This document shows, piece by piece, positions 30,444 through 33,871 of a stretch of DNA of 33,871 nt. This DNA is from an uncultured Clostridia bacterium (GTDB lineage: Bacteria; Bacillota; Clostridia; UBA1381): NCBI GenBank assembly GCA_944391225.1, contig CALXSS010000020.1:1-33871 (forward strand), read 5' to 3'. The notes under the pieces were generated by a model, which made no database searches, was not told the DNA's origin, and was given only the letters and a program-made list of their open reading frames with translations. Numbering within the stretch: the first letter of the stretch is position 1; each line of letters begins with the position of its first letter. Position numbers and translations under genes: made by a program.

Positions 30444-32193
30444 GCATCAGAAAAAGCCGGTAAACAAAAAATACATACTGTCGCGGCTCTGGAAATATAT
30501 CTACCATTTCAAATGGCTTGTGGCAGCTGCGGTATTCCTGACCATCTCAAGCAATGTTCTTGCGCTGCTGGGTCCGGCTCTTTCGGGACGGGCTATAAAC
30601 GCTATTGAACCGGGCAAGGGCATGGTAGACTTTAAAAGCGTGTTTTTCTACTGCGCGCTTATGCTTGTATTTTACATCGTATCGTCAGTGCTCTCCTTTA
30701 TACTTTCAAGGCTTATGATAAAGCTGAGCCAGAATATCGTTTACAAAATGCGCAAGGATCTTTTTGACAAGCTGCTCGATCTGCCTGTAGGCTTTTTCGA
30801 CAGCACTCACACAGGCGATATAATCAGCCGCATATCGTATGATATAGACACAGTAAACGCCTCGCTTTCAAACGATCTTTTACAGATATGCACCAGCGTT
30901 ATAACAGTAGGCGGCTCGTTCCTGGGAATGCTGTTCATCTCGCCTAAGCTGCTGCTTGTTTTCGCCGTGACTATACCTGTAACGATAGTATTTACAAAGC
31001 TGCGCACCGCAAAGGTAAGACCTCTGTTCCGGATACGCTCCAGAAAGCTCGGCGAGCTGAACGGATTCTCGGAGGAAATGGTATCAGGGCTTAAAACAAT
31101 AAAGGCGTACAGGCGCGAAAATGCTATGATAGAACGCTTTGACCGCGTAAATACCGACGCCGCGCAGGCATACTACAACGCGGACTATTACGGCAGCACG
31201 GTAGGTCCGTCTGTAAACTTTATAAACAACCTCTCGCTTGTGCTTGTGAGCGCGGGCGGAGCTATATTCTATCTGTTCAGCATGATGACGCTTGGCGATG
31301 TTTCGGCATTCGTGCTTTATTCAAGGAAGTTTTCAGGGCCGATAAACGAGGCTGCCAACATTCTGAGCGAGCTGCAATCGGCATTCGCGGCAGCGGAGCG
31401 AGTGTTCTCGCTTATTGACGAGCTGCCCGAAAAGGCTGACGCTCCGAACGCGGAAGATATTGCCGATATAAAGGGAAGCATCCGCTTTGACCACGTAAAA
31501 TTCGGCTACGGCGAAAAGGAAATAATCCATGACCTGAGCTTTGAAGTAAAGCCCGGCAGCACAGTTGCCATAGTAGGTCCTACAGGCGCGGGAAAGACAA
31601 CGATGATCAATCTGCTTATGCGCTTTTATGACGTTAACAGCGGGGCTATTTATCTTGACGGCAGGGACATACGCACGCTTACAAGAAAAAGCCTGCGCCG
31701 CACGTTCACAATGGTGCTGCAGGATACCTGGCTTTTCGGCGGAACGATAGCCGAGAACATAGCCTACGGCAGCGACGGAGCTGACAGAGACGCCGTTATA
31801 AGCGCCGCAAAGGCTGTAAATATACATGAGTATATATCATCTCTCCCCGACGGCTACGACACTGTTATAAGCGACGAGGGCGTTAACATCTCCAAAGGAC
31901 AAAAGCAGCTTATAACCATAGCGCGCGCAATGCTGCTGAACTCGCCAATGCTCATACTTGACGAGGCTACATCGAACGTCGACACGCGCACCGAGCTGCA
32001 GATACAGGAATCCATGAACAAGCTTATGGAGGGCAGAACAAGCTTTGTTATAGCGCACAGGCTCTCCACTATACAGAACGCCGATATGATACTCGTAATT
32101 CGCGGCGGCGACATAGCCGAATGCGGAACTCACGAGGAGCTGCTGAAAAAGGACGGCATATACAGCGGAATGTATAGATCACAGTTCAAATAA
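30433..32193 (+). CDS. ABC exporter half-transporter B (permease-ATPase), catalytic subunit
   Basis: The 586-residue partner has six membrane helices (about 25-320) and an ATPase domain with Walker A GPTGAGKTT at 382, signature ISKGQKQ at 486 (Lys replaces the second residue of the usual SGGQ) and canonical Walker B LILDEATSNVD with Glu511. Together with subunit A this gives one competent ATP site (Walker A/B of B with the VSGGQ of A) and one degenerate site, as in known heterodimeric multidrug or peptide exporters. GGAGGGAGG inside the end of gene A precedes its ATG. The substrate is not apparent. Only a hairpin terminator follows, so the operon is two genes. Confidence 0.94.
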   Translation: MMSKHQKKPVNKKYILSRLWKYIYHFKWLVAAAVFLTISSNVLALLGPALSGRAINAIEPGKGMVDFKSVFFYCALMLVFYIVSSVLSFILSRLMIKLSQNIVYKMRKDLFDKLLDLPVGFFDSTHTGDIISRISYDIDTVNASLSNDLLQICTSVITVGGSFLGMLFISPKLLLVFAVTIPVTIVFTKLRTAKVRPLFRIRSRKLGELNGFSEEMVSGLKTIKAYRRENAMIERFDRVNTDAAQAYYNADYYGSTVGPSVNFINNLSLVLVSAGGAIFYLFSMMTLGDVSAFVLYSRKFSGPINEAANILSELQSAFAAAERVFSLIDELPEKADAPNAEDIADIKGSIRFDHVKFGYGEKEIIHDLSFEVKPGSTVAIVGPTGAGKTTMINLLMRFYDVNSGAIYLDGRDIRTLTRKSLRRTFTMVLQDTWLFGGTIAENIAYGSDGADRDAVISAAKAVNIHEYISSLPDGYDTVISDEGVNISKGQKQLITIARAMLLNSPMLILDEATSNVDTRTELQIQESMNKLMEGRTSFVIAHRLSTIQNADMILVIRGGDIAECGTHEELLKKDGIYSGMYRSQFK

Positions 32194-32206
32194 AAAAGAG
32201 TATTAT

Positions 32207-32256
32207 AAAAGCATATCCCACCAGAGCTCAGCCGCCTGACGGGATATGCTTTTCCA
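32207..32256 (+). terminator. terminator between the ABC operon and the GNAT gene
   Basis: AAAAGCATATCCC (32207-32219) is perfectly complementary to 32241-32253, with a 21-nt loop. The right arm lies inside the last codons of the convergent GNAT gene. Confidence 0.75.
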
Positions 32257-32701
32257 TTCTGTAATTCTTCATTGTTACACCGCCGCGCTCTACGGTGTTT
32301 TCAAATACTACGCTGTAGCCCATCCTCTCAAAGAACGGCAGGGCGGTAATTGAGGCGTACACTGTAAAATGATATATCCCTCTGCTTTTTGCCCGCTCCT
32401 CAAGGGCGGCTGTCAGAGCCGTTCCTATACCCTCGCGCTGATGTTCACAGTGCACATACAGCCTGTCAAGGTACCCTGTATCGTCCATATCGGCAAAACC
32501 GATCATCACTCCGTTATCCTCTGCCACAAGAGTATCATGCTTTAAAAACGAGCTGTCCCACTCAGCCATATCCCGCTCCCTCGGCGCCCATACCGCTGTC
32601 TGCTCGTCCGTATAATCGCGCGAATTAACATTATGCACGGTGTTGTAAAAAAGCTCCGCCATCTCACTGATGTCTGCGGAGCTGTATCTGCGTATCCTCA
32701 T
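32228..32701 (-). CDS. GNAT-family N-acetyltransferase
   Basis: The 157-residue enzyme has the GNAT fold, which transfers acetyl from acetyl-CoA to an amine. The N-terminal part is MRIRRYSSADISEMAELFYN. Motif A (YLDRLYVHCEHQREGIGTAL, about residues 78-97) contains the Gln-Arg-x-Gly-x-Gly coenzyme loop, followed by EERAKSRGIYHFTVYASITA and PFFERMGYSVV (motif B). It resembles the YafP-like acetyltransferases. The substrate is unknown. It lies 3 bp after a 41-codon gene, whose tail supplies its ribosome binding site (GAGGAATTATC), so translation is coupled. Confidence 0.88.
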   Translation of the reverse strand: MRIRRYSSADISEMAELFYNTVHNVNSRDYTDEQTAVWAPRERDMAEWDSSFLKHDTLVAEDNGVMIGFADMDDTGYLDRLYVHCEHQREGIGTALTAALEERAKSRGIYHFTVYASITALPFFERMGYSVVFENTVERGGVTMKNYRMEKHIPSGG

Positions 32702-32704
32702 TGC

Positions 32705-32830
32705 TTATGATAATTCCTCTTCCGTATCCTCAAAACTCTCCATCGCACTGCGCGCCTTTTCACAGCCGCGGCGGCACCACTCCTCGTATTCCGTCTTATA
32801 GGTCAATGTGGGATCAAGTCTTTCATCCAT
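32705..32830 (-). CDS. 41-residue acidic protein upstream of the GNAT gene, unknown
   Basis: From ATG 32830 (AAGGAG ten nt upstream) the product is 41 residues, acidic, with two Cys (WCRRGCEKARSAMESF) and an acidic end (DTEEELS). Upstream in-frame codons reach 32911 but pass through the ribosome binding site and unrelated sequence. No family is recognised. Tight spacing to the GNAT gene (3 bp) suggests co-translation, perhaps a leader or partner. Confidence 0.55.
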   Translation of the reverse strand: MDERLDPTLTYKTEYEEWCRRGCEKARSAMESFEDTEEELS

Positions 32831-33020
32831 AGCAATATTTCTCCTTCCTTGTTTATTCTCTGTTTCCGTTATGCGTTCTCCGATTTCGTCAATGGATATA
32901 TTATAACACAAACTTAGCTAAATTGCAACTTCAAAAATACAGTACAGCCACCGCGTGCTTATGCGGATAAGGCTGACGCATCGCCGATATATTGCTATTT
33001 CTACAGTTTTTAGCAAAAAA

Positions 33021-33059
33021 ATAATCAGAATTAAATTTTCAATAATCACAATTAAATTT
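33021..33059 (+). promoter_or_regulatory. direct-repeat operator upstream of the AraC-type gene
   Basis: ATAATCAGAATTAAATTT (33021-33038) is repeated as ATAATCACAATTAAATTT (33042-33059), one mismatch, with a 21-bp period (two helical turns). It ends 13 bp before the -35 box, the usual place and spacing for AraC-family activator sites. Confidence 0.65.
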
Positions 33060-33072
33060 CTTTTCAATTTAC

Positions 33073-33101
33073 TTGATTTGCCATCTTAATTATGCTATAA
33101 T
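33073..33101 (+). promoter_or_regulatory. promoter of the AraC-type gene
   Basis: TTGATT (33073-33078) and TATAAT (33096-33101) are 17 bp apart. AGGAGGTG follows at 33118. Confidence 0.75.
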
Positions 33102-33131
33102 TGTAAGCAACAAATACAGGAGGTGAAAGGT

Positions 33132-33871
33132 ATGCTTGTAAACTGCAAAACCTTGTTTTACAGAAAGGTAGAAACAAAAACTGTACAGGATTATCCGAAC
33201 GGCTCTGAGCTTTATTACATACATCATTTCAAGTCAAAAATGGAAGTAATGGACATTAACGGAAAAATGATAGCAGCTCAGCCGGACACTCTGTATATAA
33301 CACCTCCGCATATACCCAAATGTAACAAAGGCATAGGCAGCGAATTTACACACTCGCTCGCCATGTTTGAGGCTGACGAGGATTTTATGAACAAGCTTGA
33401 TCTTCCGTATTTCATCCCGTTCACGCTGCGCGATATGGGATCTATAGACAAGCTTTTTCTCGACATGAACTACAAGCAGCTTATGAACCATCCTCTTTCG
33501 GACGAGTCGCGCTCGATCTGCCTTGCTATGCTGCTTATGACTATATACGAGCAGCTGCACAGCGAGGAATATCCGCCTATATACGGGAACTCCGGCGAGG
33601 CTATAGAGATGACACGGCTTGCAGTGCTCGCAAGCTCGGGCATATTCTGGGATGCCAAGATGATGGCGGCGCGCGCCAATATGAGCGTTTCACAGTATTA
33701 CACGATGTATAAAAAGCTGTTCAAAAAAACGCCTATGGACGAGCTTTATGAGTACCGCTTCAACAAGGCTAAGCGTCTGCTCAGCACGGGCTATAACATA
33801 CCGTATGTTATGATGTCCTGCGGGTTCAAGTCGATACAGCACTTCTCAGCCTTTTTCAAAAAGCATTCGGG
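33132..33871 (+). CDS. AraC-family transcriptional regulator (3' end outside window)
   Basis: ATG 33132 follows AGGAGGTG by seven nt. The frame stays open to the window edge (246 codons). The N-terminal part (about residues 1-150) contains a cupin-like ligand segment, MIAAQPDTLYITPPHIPKCN and EFTHSLAMFEADEDFM. The C-terminal part is an AraC double helix-turn-helix: MMAARANMSVSQYYTMYKKL with KKTPMDELYEYRFNKAKRLL, then IPYVMMSCGFKSIQHFSAFF-KKHSG. The family activates sugar, stress or surface-related genes. Tandem repeats before its promoter suggest self-control. The last residues are cut off. Confidence 0.9.
   Translation, partial: MLVNCKTLFYRKVETKTVQDYPNGSELYYIHHFKSKMEVMDINGKMIAAQPDTLYITPPHIPKCNKGIGSEFTHSLAMFEADEDFMNKLDLPYFIPFTLRDMGSIDKLFLDMNYKQLMNHPLSDESRSICLAMLLMTIYEQLHSEEYPPIYGNSGEAIEMTRLAVLASSGIFWDAKMMAARANMSVSQYYTMYKKLFKKTPMDELYEYRFNKAKRLLSTGYNIPYVMMSCGFKSIQHFSAFFKKHS

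Overview
The window looks like a chromosomal segment of an anaerobic low-to-mid GC Firmicute (class Clostridia, probably a gut Oscillospiraceae/Lachnospiraceae-type organism), interrupted at its left end by an integrated mobile element. Reasons: strong AGGAGG-type ribosome binding sites, TTGACA/TATAAT promoters, common TTG/GTG starts, S-layer homology domains, rubredoxin, MutS2, and families typical of Clostridia (DUF4830, DUF4179, DUF5662, DUF1961, DUF1015). The species cannot be named from the sequence alone.

Region 1 (1-4248) is the integrase end of an integrative and conjugative (or mobilizable) element: a partial sigma-70-like factor, an unexplained 450-bp leader, a PemK/MazF toxin, a small excisionase-like HTH protein and two tandem homologous tyrosine integrases. 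Immediately after the integrases lies an orphan 3' end of rpsI (ribosomal protein S9), whose last 15 residues read YGLKAARRAPQFSKR, followed by an intrinsic terminator. This marks the attachment site. The element entered the 3' end of rpsI, and the intact rpsI should lie beyond the left edge of the window. Region 2 (4249-5900) holds an AT-rich AAA ATPase/DUF4143 gene and a striking pair of overlapping palindromes.

Region 3 (5900-9300) carries small exported or membrane proteins, one of them frameshifted, and a lectin-fold protein with SLH domains, ending in two dispersed repeats. Region 4 (9294-15289) is a run of regulatory modules: a zinc-ribbon membrane protein, a MarR-MATE efflux operon with two clear operators, an ECF-type sigma factor with a DUF4179 partner, and a MerR/GyrI-like regulator with a 19-bp-spacer promoter. 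Region 5 (15579-18506) contains DUF5662, cardiolipin synthase, DUF378 and DUF4830 proteins.

Region 6 (18558-23418, minus strand) is a tight apparent operon: DUF1961 - mutS2 - Cys-tRNA(Pro) deacylase - DUF1015. Region 7 (23678-27587) carries glmS, ruvC (minus) and argG, with ARG-box-like sites between ruvC and argG. Region 8 (27599-33871) holds a folded MITE-like repeat, a variant rubredoxin, a zinc-ribbon membrane protein, a heterodimeric ABC exporter pair, a GNAT acetyltransferase with a 41-residue upstream protein, and an AraC-type regulator cut off by the window edge.

Recurrent non-coding structure is notable: one dispersed repeat present twice in inverted orientation (8966-9101 and 25559-25682), a second MITE-like family (9133-9255 and 27599-27834), and a family of look-alike terminators built on a GCTGCTGCAAAA stem. 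No CRISPR array, rRNA or tRNA was seen. No clearly new multi-gene system was identified; the strongest structural observations are the rpsI attachment site with its twin integrases and the repeat/terminator families.
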